A DNA stretch of 64,000 bases from Streptomyces aureoverticillatus (GCF_014649395.1 NZ_BMSY01000003.1:186001-250000); one strand, 5' to 3'. Positions 32,675 to 41,668 are shown, counted from the first letter of the stretch. Program-made: numbers and translations. The notes: a model not told the origin generated them from the letters alone.

Positions 32675-34519
32675 TCAGTAGGGCGCCTGCCACACCACCG
32701 TCGTACCGCCGCCGTCCTCGCTGATGCCGGGCCCGTACCAACTGTCGCCGCCCAGCGACTCCGCGCGCCGTTTGAGGTTCTTCAGGCCGCTGCGGCGACC
32801 GCCCTCCGTGATGCCGACGCCGTCGTCGGCCACGGTCAGCCGTACGCCGCGCTTCCCGTCCGGCAGGATCAGCGTGGAGTCGACGACGACGTCGATGCGG
32901 GCGGCCTGCGCGTGCCGGAAGGCGTTCGACAGGGCCTCGCGCAGCGCCGCGATGAGGTTCTTGCCGGTGAGCTCGCCGACGAGCGTGTCGACGGGGCCCA
33001 CGAAGCGGTGCGAGGGCTTGAAGCCGAGCGGCACGGCCGCCATGTTGATCTCGCGCAGGACGCGGGTGCGCAGCCCCGCGGGCGCCTCGGCCGGCCCCTG
33101 CTGGAGCGCGAAGATCGCCGTGCGGATCTCCTGGATCGTCACGTCCAGCTCGTCGACGGCCTTGCCGACGCCCCGCTGCACCTCCGGCACGACGGACCTC
33201 CGCTGGGCGCTCTCCAGCATCATCCCGGTGGCGAAGAGCCGCTGGATGACGAGGTCGTGCAGATCGCGGGCGATCCGGTCGCGGTCCTCGTAGACGGCGA
33301 GCCGCTCCCGGTCGCGCTGCGCCTCGGCCATCATCAGCGCCAGCGCGGCCTGCGAGGCGAACTGGGTGGCGAGGGTCCGCTCGGTCTCCGTGAAAGGGCG
33401 TGCCCCGCGCGCGCGGGGCGTCACCAGCGTCCCCAGGACCCGGCCGTCGCTCTGCAGGGGCAGCATCATCGCGGGGCCGTAGTTCCGCGCGACGTCGGTC
33501 ATGATCCGCGGATCGGTGGCCGCGTCGTCGATGAACACGGCCTGCCCGTCGAGCAGATCGGCGATGATGCGGCTCTCCGGAGGCACCGCCACACCGAGCG
33601 CCCCGATGGGCTCGTCCGAGGACACGGCGACGATCTCCATGCCGCCCTCCTCGTCGGGCAGCAGCACGATCCCGGCCGCCGAGTCGGCCAGATGCCGCGC
33701 CTGCTCGGCGACGACCGCGAGCGCGTCCTCCGCGTCGGAGCCGGACAGCAGCGCCGTGGTGACCGCCACGGAGCCGTCGATCCACCGCTCCCGTTGCTTG
33801 GCGGCCTCGTACAGGCGCGCGTTGCCGATCGCGATGCCGGCCTCCGTGGCGAGCACGCGCACCATGTGCACGTCGTACTCGTTGAACTCGCCCCCGCCGC
33901 GCTTCTCCGTGAGATACAGGTTCCCGAAGATCTCCCCCTGGACCCGGATCGGCACCCCCAGGAAGCCGCGCATCGGCGGGTGGTGGGCGGGGAAGCCACA
34001 GGAGCGCGGATCGGTGGCGAGGTCGGCGAGGCGCAGCGTCTCCGGCTGGTGGATGAGCGCGCCGAGCAGCCCGCGGTGGCCGTCGGGGAGGCGTCCGATG
34101 CGGGCGGCGGTGGCCTCGTCGATGCCGGTGTAGACGAAGTCGGAGAGCCCGTCGCCGTCTTCGGAGACGACGCCGATCGCGGCGTAGCGGGCGTCCGTGA
34201 GCTCGGCCGCGGTCTCACAGATGCGATCCAGGGTCGTGTGCAGTTCGAGCCCGGTGCCGACGGAACGCATCGCCTCCAGGAGCTGCGGTACGCGCGCGGT
34301 CAGCTCGGTGGACAGACCCTGGAGGCTGCGGGTCGCCCGGGCCGCCACCTCCGCCGAGTCCGGGACGGCTTCCGCGCCCGGGGTGCCGTCCGCGCCCGAC
34401 GGGACCTGGGGGGCGCCTTCCGTGACCGGGGCGGCCTCGGGGGTGCCGTCCGCACCCGGCGCGGCCTCGGGGGTGCCTTCGGGGCGCGGAGTGGGGGCGG
34501 AGGCCGGGGGGACGGGCAT
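32675..34519 (-). CDS. GAF-domain sensor histidine kinase, DevS/DosS-like
   Basis: This 614-residue protein has a Pro/Ala-rich arm of about 50 residues, two GAF domains (about 60-215 and 230-395), a HisKA_3 dimerisation helix with the phospho-acceptor in RDRIARDLHDLVIQRLF, and a HATPase with EALSNAFRHAQA and DDGVGI. The first GAF contains GFPAHHPPMRGFLGVP, which resembles the heme-binding GAF-A of M. tuberculosis DevS and DosT, where a His in this region ligates heme. It has no membrane helices. It begins 57 bases after the cydCD stop, so oxygen or redox sensing is a sensible inference. No response regulator gene is adjacent. Confidence 0.88.
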   Translation of the reverse strand: MPVPPASAPTPRPEGTPEAAPGADGTPEAAPVTEGAPQVPSGADGTPGAEAVPDSAEVAARATRSLQGLSTELTARVPQLLEAMRSVGTGLELHTTLDRICETAAELTDARYAAIGVVSEDGDGLSDFVYTGIDEATAARIGRLPDGHRGLLGALIHQPETLRLADLATDPRSCGFPAHHPPMRGFLGVPIRVQGEIFGNLYLTEKRGGGEFNEYDVHMVRVLATEAGIAIGNARLYEAAKQRERWIDGSVAVTTALLSGSDAEDALAVVAEQARHLADSAAGIVLLPDEEGGMEIVAVSSDEPIGALGVAVPPESRIIADLLDGQAVFIDDAATDPRIMTDVARNYGPAMMLPLQSDGRVLGTLVTPRARGARPFTETERTLATQFASQAALALMMAEAQRDRERLAVYEDRDRIARDLHDLVIQRLFATGMMLESAQRRSVVPEVQRGVGKAVDELDVTIQEIRTAIFALQQGPAEAPAGLRTRVLREINMAAVPLGFKPSHRFVGPVDTLVGELTGKNLIAALREALSNAFRHAQAARIDVVVDSTLILPDGKRGVRLTVADDGVGITEGGRRSGLKNLKRRAESLGGDSWYGPGISEDGGGTTVVWQAPY

Positions 34520-34576
34520 GCCCCGAGCGTAGTTAGTCCGTTTTGCCAGGGAAAGTCGAGCCTTCGCGGCGCCTCG

Positions 34577-37500
34577 TCAGCCGCCGACCCCGGTCAGCAG
34601 GTCCGCCGCCGACTCCCGCTCCCGCATCCGCCGCAGCGGCCCGTCGACGGCCACCAGCTCCGCGTACGTACCGCGCTGCGCCACCCGTCCCTCCTCCAGG
34701 ACGATCACCTCGTCAACTTTGTCGAGCCCGGCGAGACGGTGCGTGATGAGCAGCGTCGTACGGCCTTCGGTGGCCGCGAGCAGGTCGGTGGTGAGGGCGT
34801 CGGCCGTCGGCAGGTCGAGGTGTTCGGCGGGCTCGTCGAGTACGAGGACGGGGAAGTCGGCGAGCAGCGCGCGGGCGAGCGCGAGGCGCTGCCGCTGGCC
34901 TCCGGAGAGGCGTGCTCCGTGCTCGCCGACGAGCGTGTCGAGCCCGTCGGGCAGGGACCGCACCCAGCCGTCGAGCCGTGCCTCCGCGAGCGCGCCGTAC
35001 AGCTCGTCGTCGCTCGCGCCCTTCCGCGCGAGCAGCAGGTTCTCGCGCAGGGAGCTGTCGAAGACGTGCGCGTCCTGCGCGCACAGCCCGACGAAGCGGC
35101 GCACGGTGTCGCCGTCGAGCGCCGACACGTCCGTGCCGCCCAGTGTGTACGTCCCCTCGCCCGCGCCCAGGAAGCGCAGCAGCACGTGGGCCAGCGTCGT
35201 CTTGCCGGACCCGGACGGGCCGACGACGGCGACGCGGCGGCCGCGCTCCAGAGTGAGCGAGACGTCTGCCAGGGCGTCCCGCTCCTGCCCCTCGTAGCGG
35301 GCCCGCAGTGCTTCCAGGCGCAGCGGGAAGGGCGACTGCGGGGGCTCCGCGAGCGCGGCGTGGGCCGGGACGGGTTCGGCCGCGTCCAGGACCTCGTGGA
35401 CCCGCTCGGCGCTCTTCTTGACGCGCTGGCGGTACTGCACGGCGAGCGGCAGCCCCAGCACCGCCTCGAACGCGGCGAGCGGGGTGAGGACGACGACGGC
35501 CAGCGCGACGCCGCTCAGCCGGCCGTCGTGCACACCCTGGACGCCGACGAGCGCCGCCGCGGCCACCGTGAGGCCGGTGGCGAGCGCGGTGAGGCCGTCG
35601 CCGAGCGCGGTGGCGCTCGCCGTGCGGGAGGCGATCCGGGTCAGCTCGGCGTCGGCCTCCTTCGCCTTGTCGGTACGCCGCCGCAGGGCGCCCGCGACCG
35701 TCAACTCGGCCGTGCCCGTGAGCAGATCGGCCACCCTGGTGGCGAGCACCCCGCGCGCGGGAGCCAGCTTGCGCTCCGCCCTGCGGGCCACGGCACCGCT
35801 CACCAGGGGCACGCCGACGCCCGCGGCCAGCAGGCCGACGGCCAGGACGGCGCCCGCCTCCGGGAGCAGCCAGGCGGTGAAGCCGACGGCTCCGGCACTG
35901 ACGACGGCCGCGGCGCCGGCCGGAAGGAGCCAGCGCAGCCAGTAGTCCTGGAGGGCGTCCACGTCGGCGACGAGGCGGGAGAGCAGATCGCCGCGGCGGG
36001 TGCCGCGCAGGCCCGCGGGGGCGAGGCGCTCCAGGCGCCGGAACACGGCGACCCTGGTGTCGGCCAGCATCCGCAGGACCGCGTCGTGCGACACGAGACG
36101 CTCGGCGTAGCGGAAGCAGGCCCTTCCGATGCCGAAGGCGCGGGTCGCCGTGACAGCGATCATCAGGTACATCACCGGGGGCTGCTCCGAGGCCCGCGAG
36201 ATCAGCCACCCGGACGTGGCCATGAGCCCCACGGCACTCCCGAGCGCGAGGCTGCCGAGCAACAGGGCCAACGCCAACCTGCCCCTGCGCTCCCGCGCCG
36301 CAGCCCTGACCCGAGCCAACACCCCGCCCCCCGGGCGGGTTTCTCCCCAACCCGCCCCTTCTTCCTCTGCCACGCGGCCGTCGCCGACGACGATCCCGCT
36401 GTCCCCGCGGGGGCCGTCCGCCCCGCCGCCGCTAGCGGTGTGGGCAATCGTGCCGCTGGGCGAGTGGGACACCCCCTGATCGAGCGAAGCCGAGAGCTTG
36501 GGGAAGGGTGGGCACAGCCCCTGGCCGACGGCAGCCCCCGCTGCAACGCCCACCCGTACAACCCGGTCGGCGACAGCCAACAACGCGGGCCGATGCACCA
36601 CCAACACCACAGTCCGGCCGACGGCCAGCCTCCGGACGGCCTCGACCACCCCCGCCTCCGTCTCCCCGTCCAACGCGGCCGTCGGCTCATCCAGCAGCAC
36701 CACAGGCCGGTCGGCCAGAAACGCCCGCGCCAGAGCGACCCGCTGCCGCTGCCCCGCGGAGAGCCCGACCCCGTCCTCCCCCAGGACGGTCTCGACGCCC
36801 CGGGGCAGCCCTGCCACGAAGTCCCAGGCCCCCGCCGCACGCAGCGCGTCCACGACGGCCGCGTCGTCCGCCCCCGGACGAGCGAGCCGAACGTTCTCGG
36901 CGATGGTCCCGGCAAAGAGGTGCGGCCGCTGCGGCACCCAGGCGACCCGCTCCCGCCACCGCTCCAAGGACACCTCGGCCAGCTCGGCCCCGCCGACCAG
37001 CACCCGCCCCTCCGTGGGCGGCACAAAGCCCAACAACACGTTCAGCAGAGTCGACTTGCCCGACCCGCTCGGCCCCACCAGGGCCACCGTCTCCCCGGGC
37101 TCGACCGCGAACGACACCCCGGAGACGGCGTCGGCCTCCCGCCCCGGGTACCGGACGGTCACCCCTTCCACGGCCACGCCCACCGCACCGCCCCCGGGCA
37201 CCCCCGCCGACCCCCCGGCCGGAACCGGGGCTTCCAGCACCGCGAAGATCTCCTCCGCGGCCGCGAGCCCCTCCGCCGCCGCGTGGTACCGCGCCCCCAC
37301 CTGCCGCAGCGGCAAGTACGCCTCGGGCGCGAGGATCAGGATCACCAGGCCGTCGTACAACTCCATGTCACCGTGGACGAGCCGCATGCCGATGGTGACG
37401 GCGACCAGCGCCACCGAGATCGTGGCGAGCAGTTCCAGGGCGAACGACGACAGGAACGCGATGCGCAGCGTCCGCATCGTCGCCCGCCGGTACTCGCCGG

Positions 37501-38179
37501 TGATCTTCCGGATCGACTCGGCCTGCGCCTTGGCCCGGCCGAACACCTTCAGCGTCGGCAACCCCGCGACGACGTCGAGGAAGTGCCCGGACAGCCGGGA
37601 GAGGAGCTGCCACTGACGGTCCATGCGGGCCTGTGTGGCCCAGCCGATCAGCATCATGAAGATCGGGATGAGCGGCAGCGTCCCCACGATGATCGCCGCC
37701 GACACCCAGTCCTCGGTGACCACGCGCAGCAGCACCGCGGCGGGCACCACCACCGCGAGCCCCAACTGCGGCAGATAGCGCGAGAAGTAGTCGTCGAGCG
37801 CGTCCACGCCCCGCGTGGCCAGGGTGATGAGGGACCCCGTCCGCTGCCCGGTCAGCCACCCGGGCCCGAGCGCCCCCGCCCGCTCCAACAGCCGCCCCCG
37901 CAGCTCCGACTTGACCGCCGCGCTCGCCCGGTGCGCGGCGAGTTCGGTCAGCCAGGCCACCGCCGCCCTGCCCACGGCCACGACCGCGAGCAGGACCAGC
38001 GGTGTTCCCAGGTCGTCGACGGCGAAGTCGTGCTGGAAGCCGCCCACCACGATCTCGGCGATCAGCATGGCCTGGGCGACGACCAACCCCGCGCCGGCCA
38101 GGCCGAGAACCACCACGGCCGCCAGGAAGAAGCGGGTGGCGCGGGCGTATCGGAACAGGCGCGGGTCGATCGGTTTCAC
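34577..38179 (-). CDS. cydCD: Fused CydD-CydC ABC exporter for cytochrome bd assembly
   Basis: The 1200-residue protein joins two ABC half-transporters, each with six membrane helices and an ATPase. The first ATPase has GPSGSGKST and LLDEPTAALD; the second has GPSGSGKTT and VLDEPAEHLD. CydDC exports glutathione/cysteine or heme-linked reductant needed to mature cytochrome bd. The linker between halves contains about 30 residues encoded by a Streptomyces intergenic repeat (36439-36521). I choose the GTG at 38179 (MKPIDPRLFRYAR), 11 bases after GGAGG. GTG 38188 is too close to that sequence and GTG 38233 lacks one. The start codon lies within a parS-like site. Confidence 0.92.
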   Translation of the reverse strand: MKPIDPRLFRYARATRFFLAAVVVLGLAGAGLVVAQAMLIAEIVVGGFQHDFAVDDLGTPLVLLAVVAVGRAAVAWLTELAAHRASAAVKSELRGRLLERAGALGPGWLTGQRTGSLITLATRGVDALDDYFSRYLPQLGLAVVVPAAVLLRVVTEDWVSAAIIVGTLPLIPIFMMLIGWATQARMDRQWQLLSRLSGHFLDVVAGLPTLKVFGRAKAQAESIRKITGEYRRATMRTLRIAFLSSFALELLATISVALVAVTIGMRLVHGDMELYDGLVILILAPEAYLPLRQVGARYHAAAEGLAAAEEIFAVLEAPVPAGGSAGVPGGGAVGVAVEGVTVRYPGREADAVSGVSFAVEPGETVALVGPSGSGKSTLLNVLLGFVPPTEGRVLVGGAELAEVSLERWRERVAWVPQRPHLFAGTIAENVRLARPGADDAAVVDALRAAGAWDFVAGLPRGVETVLGEDGVGLSAGQRQRVALARAFLADRPVVLLDEPTAALDGETEAGVVEAVRRLAVGRTVVLVVHRPALLAVADRVVRVGVAAGAAVGQGLCPPFPKLSASLDQGVSHSPSGTIAHTASGGGADGPRGDSGIVVGDGRVAEEEGAGWGETRPGGGVLARVRAAARERRGRLALALLLGSLALGSAVGLMATSGWLISRASEQPPVMYLMIAVTATRAFGIGRACFRYAERLVSHDAVLRMLADTRVAVFRRLERLAPAGLRGTRRGDLLSRLVADVDALQDYWLRWLLPAGAAAVVSAGAVGFTAWLLPEAGAVLAVGLLAAGVGVPLVSGAVARRAERKLAPARGVLATRVADLLTGTAELTVAGALRRRTDKAKEADAELTRIASRTASATALGDGLTALATGLTVAAAALVGVQGVHDGRLSGVALAVVVLTPLAAFEAVLGLPLAVQYRQRVKKSAERVHEVLDAAEPVPAHAALAEPPQSPFPLRLEALRARYEGQERDALADVSLTLERGRRVAVVGPSGSGKTTLAHVLLRFLGAGEGTYTLGGTDVSALDGDTVRRFVGLCAQDAHVFDSSLRENLLLARKGASDDELYGALAEARLDGWVRSLPDGLDTLVGEHGARLSGGQRQRLALARALLADFPVLVLDEPAEHLDLPTADALTTDLLAATEGRTTLLITHRLAGLDKVDEVIVLEEGRVAQRGTYAELVAVDGPLRRMRERESAADLLTGVGG
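36439..36521. repeat. Streptomyces intergenic-type repeat inside cydCD
   Basis: The plus-strand sequence runs from GTGGGCAATCGTGCCGCTGG through CGAGCGAAGCCGAGAGCTTG to GGTGGGCACAGCCCC. I recall this as a family usually found between Streptomyces genes. Here it is in frame in the linker and encodes a stretch containing PFPKLSASLDQG on the minus strand. Confidence 0.6.
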
Positions 38180-38187
38180 GTGAAACA
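38172..38187. promoter_or_regulatory. parS site, 15/16 match, at the cydCD start codon
   Basis: GGTTTCACGTGAAACA contains the perfect 14-bp palindrome GTTTCACGTGAAAC (38173-38186). The likely GTG start of cydCD (38179-38177) lies at its centre. ParB-family proteins bind this sequence near bacterial origins. Confidence 0.8.
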
Positions 38188-38271
38188 CACCCTCCCAAGG
38201 ACCATGGGCGTACGGAGAGTTGGCTCCGTACACGGAGACTCAGAACGGAGAGGCTCGGTGCACGGAGTGGC

Positions 38272-39276
38272 TCAGTGCGCGGCGTCGGCGATGTGCTGTG
38301 TGCCGATCCGCTTGCGGAACACCCAGTAGGTCCATGACTGGTAGAGCAGCACGATCGGCGTGGCGACGCCCGCGCACCAGGTCATGATCTTCAGGGTGTA
38401 GGGGGTGGACGAGGCGTTGGTGACCGTGAGGCTCCAGTCCTCGTTCAGCGACGACGGCATGACGTTCGGGAAGAGCGTCAGGAAGAGCATCGCGACGGCG
38501 GCGACGATGGTCAGACCCGAGAGCGCGAATGACCAGCCCTCGCGCCCGAGTTTGATCGCCACGACGGCCGCCACCAGGGCCGCCACCGCCACGATCATCG
38601 CGGCCAGGCTCTTGCCGTCGCCGTTGTCGGCCTGGGTCCAGATGAGGAAGCCGAGCGCGAGCACCGCGGTGACCAGGCCCAGGACGAGCGCCAGCTTGCG
38701 CGCCCGCATCCGGATGTCGCCCACCGTCTTCAGCGCGGTGAACACCGTGCCGTGGAAGGTGAAGAGGGTGAGGGTGACGAGGCCGCCCAGGATCGAGTAC
38801 GGGTTGAGCAGGTCCCAGAAGTTGCCCACGTACTCCTTGTGCGCGTCGATCTTCACGCCGCGCACGATGTTGCCGAAGGCCACGCCCCACAGCAGCGCCG
38901 GGATCAGCGAGGTCCAGAAGATCGCGTGCTCCCAGTTGGTCTGCCAGCGCTCCTCGGGCCGCTTCGCCCGGTACTCGAAGGCGACACCGCGGATGATCAG
39001 GCAGAGCAGAATGATCAGCAGCGGCAGGTAGAAGCCGGAGAACAGCGTCGCGTACCACTCGGGGAAGGCCGCGAAGGTCGCGCCGCCCGCGGTGAGCAGC
39101 CACACCTCGTTGCCGTCCCACACGGGGCCGATGGTGTTGATCAGGACCCGCTTCTCGGTCCGGTCACGGGCGAGCAACTTGGTGAGGACGCCGACCCCGA
39201 AGTCGAAGCCTTCGAGGAAGAAGTAGCCGGTCCACAGGACGGCGATGAGCACGAACCAGACGTCGTGAAGTTCCAT
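38272..39276 (-). CDS. cydB: Cytochrome bd ubiquinol/menaquinol oxidase subunit II
   Basis: The 334-residue integral membrane protein begins with the hallmark MELHDVWFVLIAVLWTGYFFLEGFDFGVG and has about eight to nine helices. It forms the heterodimer with CydA that reduces oxygen to water with menaquinol, a high-affinity oxidase for low oxygen. The ATG is 15 bases after the cydA stop in a tight operon. Length is normal. The cydCD start follows after 92 bases that carry the parS-like site. Confidence 0.96.
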   Translation of the reverse strand: MELHDVWFVLIAVLWTGYFFLEGFDFGVGVLTKLLARDRTEKRVLINTIGPVWDGNEVWLLTAGGATFAAFPEWYATLFSGFYLPLLIILLCLIIRGVAFEYRAKRPEERWQTNWEHAIFWTSLIPALLWGVAFGNIVRGVKIDAHKEYVGNFWDLLNPYSILGGLVTLTLFTFHGTVFTALKTVGDIRMRARKLALVLGLVTAVLALGFLIWTQADNGDGKSLAAMIVAVAALVAAVVAIKLGREGWSFALSGLTIVAAVAMLFLTLFPNVMPSSLNEDWSLTVTNASSTPYTLKIMTWCAGVATPIVLLYQSWTYWVFRKRIGTQHIADAAH

Positions 39277-39291
39277 GTGCGTCTACCTCCT

Positions 39292-40836
39292 TCAGTACGA
39301 GAAGGCCATGGGCCGGTCGGCCTCGGCTTCGGCGTCGGTGTCCGCGCTCGCCCCGCCGGGCGGCCCGCCGATCTTGGTGGGCGGGTTGAGGTCGGCCTCG
39401 GTCAGCTCCGGCGGTCCCTTGCGGACGTACTTGAGCAGCAGCCGGACCTCGATGACGGCGAGGATCGCGTAGATGAGCGTGAAGACGATCAGCGAGGTGA
39501 GCACCTCGCCCTGCGAGACACCGGGGGAGACCGCGTCCTCGGTCTTCAGGACGCCGTAGACGACCCAGGGCTGCCGGCCCGTCTCGGTGAAGATCCAGCC
39601 CCAGGCGGTGCCGATGAGCGGGAAGATCAGCGTCCACTGCGACAGCCGCCACCACCAGATGCCGAGCTTCGGCGCCAGCTCCTTGTTCTTGGTGAGCATG
39701 AGCTTCGGCACGTCGTCCGCGCCGGTGTGGTGCTCCGGGGCGAGCCAGAACTTCCGCCTGGTGAGCCAGAGTCCGGCGGTGCACAGCGCCATCGACACCC
39801 CGCCGAAGCCGATCATCCAGCGGTAGGACCAGTACGCGGTGGGGATGTTGGGCCGGTAGTCACCGGGCCCGAACTTGTCCTGTGACTCCTTGTTGAGGTC
39901 ATTGATGCCGGGGATTTCCGCGCTGAAGTTGTTCTTGGCGAGGAAGGAAAGCACCCCGGGGATCTCTATGGCGACCTCGTTGTGCCCCTTGGCGACGTCG
40001 CCGTACGCGAAGAGCGAGAACGGGGCGGGCTTCTCGGATTCCCACAGGGCCTCGGCGGCCGACATCTTCATCGGCTGCTGCTCGTACATCACCTTGCCGA
40101 GGGTGTCGGCGCTGATCACGGTGAGCAGGGTGCCGACGAACGCGGTGACCAGACCGACCCGCAGCGACATCCGCATGGTGCGGGTGTGCTTCTTCTTGCG
40201 CAGGTGGAAGATCGCGATGCCGGTCATGAAGGCGCCGCCGACCAGGATCGACGCCGCGATGACGTGGAAGAAGTTGACGAGCGTCGTCTCCTGGAAGAGC
40301 ACCTTGGAGAAGTCGGTGAGCTCGGCGCGCTTCACGCCGTCCCGCTCCGCGATCTTGTAGCCGACCGGGTGCTGCATGAAGGCGTTCGCCGCGATGATGA
40401 AGTACGCCGACAGGACGGTCCCGATGGAGACCATCCAGATCGTCGCGCAGTGCAGCTTCTTCGGCAGCTTGTCCCAGCCGAAGATCCACAGGCCGATGAA
40501 GGTCGACTCGAAGAAGAAGGCGATCAGGGCCTCGAAGGCCAGCGGGGCGCCGAAGACGTCGCCGACGAAGCGCGAGTAGTCGGACCAGTTCATGCCGAAC
40601 TGGAACTCCTGCACGATGCCGGTGACGACGCCCATCGCGATGTTGATCAGGAACAGCTTGCCCCAGAACTTGGTGGCTCTGAGGTAGTGCTCCTTGCCCG
40701 TCCGCACCCAGGCCGTCTCAAGGATCGCCGTGAGGGCGGCCAGGGAGATCGTCAGGGGGACGAAGAGGAAGTGGTAGACGGTGGTAATGCCGAACTGCCA
40801 TCGCGCCAGTGTTTCCGGCGCCAGAGCCAGGTCCAC
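39292..40836 (-). CDS. cydA: Cytochrome bd menaquinol oxidase subunit I
   Basis: The 514-residue membrane protein holds the three hemes. Visible ligands are the N-terminal His in TTVYHFLFVPLTI, a His in FFHVIAASILVGG and a Met in WSYRWMIGFGGVSM. The GRQPWVVYGVLKTEDA motif is the conserved region after the quinol (Q) loop, and the loop is of the short type. The GTG start is preceded by AAGGAG. It heads cydA-cydB-cydCD and possibly the DevS-like kinase gene. A perfect Rex palindrome lies about 85 bases upstream, so expression should rise when NADH/NAD is high, that is at low oxygen. Confidence 0.97.
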   Translation of the reverse strand: MDLALAPETLARWQFGITTVYHFLFVPLTISLAALTAILETAWVRTGKEHYLRATKFWGKLFLINIAMGVVTGIVQEFQFGMNWSDYSRFVGDVFGAPLAFEALIAFFFESTFIGLWIFGWDKLPKKLHCATIWMVSIGTVLSAYFIIAANAFMQHPVGYKIAERDGVKRAELTDFSKVLFQETTLVNFFHVIAASILVGGAFMTGIAIFHLRKKKHTRTMRMSLRVGLVTAFVGTLLTVISADTLGKVMYEQQPMKMSAAEALWESEKPAPFSLFAYGDVAKGHNEVAIEIPGVLSFLAKNNFSAEIPGINDLNKESQDKFGPGDYRPNIPTAYWSYRWMIGFGGVSMALCTAGLWLTRRKFWLAPEHHTGADDVPKLMLTKNKELAPKLGIWWWRLSQWTLIFPLIGTAWGWIFTETGRQPWVVYGVLKTEDAVSPGVSQGEVLTSLIVFTLIYAILAVIEVRLLLKYVRKGPPELTEADLNPPTKIGGPPGGASADTDAEAEADRPMAFSY

Positions 40837-40918
40837 GTCGACTTCTCCTTACGTGCCGTGGTCAAAGCGGCAGTTTGCCCCTTATGCCATAGACATCCCT
40901 GGAGCAACTGGGACACGC

Positions 40919-40942
40919 TTGTGAACGCGTTCACATTCACAA
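40919..40942. promoter_or_regulatory. Rex operator upstream of cydA
   Basis: TGTGAACGCGTTCACA (40920-40935) is a perfect 16-bp palindrome identical in form to the Rex operator defined in S. coelicolor (recalled as TGTGAACGCGTTCACA). A further half-site TTCACAA follows at 40936-40942. The 337-base gap 40837-41173 otherwise shows only the cydA leader and GC-rich sequence. Confidence 0.85.
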
Positions 40943-41148
40943 GCATTATGGCGCACGGACTGTCGACGGTCGAAAGGGGGGTCCCCTTACCCCGGGGAAC
41001 GGGGCATTCCGGGGGCGCGCGGGGAGCAGATCACCGCCCGGCCGTGGGGGCGGTCGCGCCCCCGAGGGGAGCTGCCGGAAAGCCCGGAACAGCCGGGAAG
41101 CCCGGGCCCGGAGCCCCGAACGGGCAGCCCGGACCCCTTCTCAAAAGC

Positions 41149-41165
41149 TTCAACATATTGTTGAA
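41149..41165. promoter_or_regulatory. Palindrome just before the cyclophilin-like gene
   Basis: TTCAACATATTGTTGAA has perfect 7-bp arms around TAT and ends eight bases before the ATG. This AT-rich island in GC-rich DNA is probably an operator overlapping the -10 region. The cognate regulator is not known. Confidence 0.5.
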
Positions 41166-41173
41166 TCCGCGGC

Positions 41174-41587
41174 ATGCAGACACAGCCGCCCCAGCCGCCG
41201 CCCGCGCCGTCCGGCGGGCGGATACGGATCTCCTGGCCCGCCGGGCACCTCACGGCGACGCTCCAGGACACCCCCACCACCCGCGCCCTGAGCGCGGCGC
41301 TGCCGCTCTCCGCCACCGCCGCCACCTGGGGCGAGGAGGTCTACTTCGACGCCGGCGTCAGCGTCCCGCGCGAGGCCGGCGCCCTGCAGGTCGTGGAGCC
41401 GGGGACGGTGGCGTTCTGGCCGGACGGCGACGCCCTCGCGCTGCCGTACGGCCCCACACCGATCTCGCGAGGCGACGAGTGCCGCCTCGCGAGCCCGTGC
41501 AATCTGCTCGGCCGGATCGACGGGGACCCGAGCCTGCTCGCCACCGTGCGCGACGGGGATCCCGTACGCGTGGAACGGGCCGAGTAG
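41174..41587 (+). CDS. Cyclophilin-like fold protein (TM1367/DUF369 type)
   Basis: The 137-residue protein starts with a Pro/Gln-rich arm and continues as a small beta-barrel: RIRISWPAGHLTATLQDTPT, ATWGEEVYFDAGV and WPDGDALALPYGPTPIS are typical of the TM1367 cyclophilin-like group. Its members lack the known proline-isomerase active site and their function is unknown. The ATG has no ribosome binding site. A palindrome immediately upstream suggests a leaderless, regulated gene. It converges on the hisC-type gene across a 9-bp minisatellite. Confidence 0.75.
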   Translation: MQTQPPQPPPAPSGGRIRISWPAGHLTATLQDTPTTRALSAALPLSATAATWGEEVYFDAGVSVPREAGALQVVEPGTVAFWPDGDALALPYGPTPISRGDECRLASPCNLLGRIDGDPSLLATVRDGDPVRVERAE

Positions 41588-41588
41588 C

Positions 41589-41663
41589 CGAGCCGACCCA
41601 GCCGGGCCAGCCGACCCGGCCGACCCGGCCGACCCAGCCGACCCAGCCGACCCAGCCGACCGC
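41589..41663. repeat. 9-bp minisatellite between convergent genes
   Basis: About eight copies of the unit CCGACCC(A/G)G fill the gap between the cyclophilin-like and aminotransferase genes. The first two copies are degenerate (CCGAGCCGACCCAGCCGGGC), the rest nearly identical. No gene is present. Confidence 0.85.
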
Positions 41664-41668
41664 CGAGG

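Noticed and set aside
32525..38329. A plus-strand open frame of more than 1900 codons
   Set aside because: It is antisense to the kinase gene and to cydCD, its translation is low-complexity Arg/Gly/Gln sequence, and it arises from the third-position GC bias of those genes.
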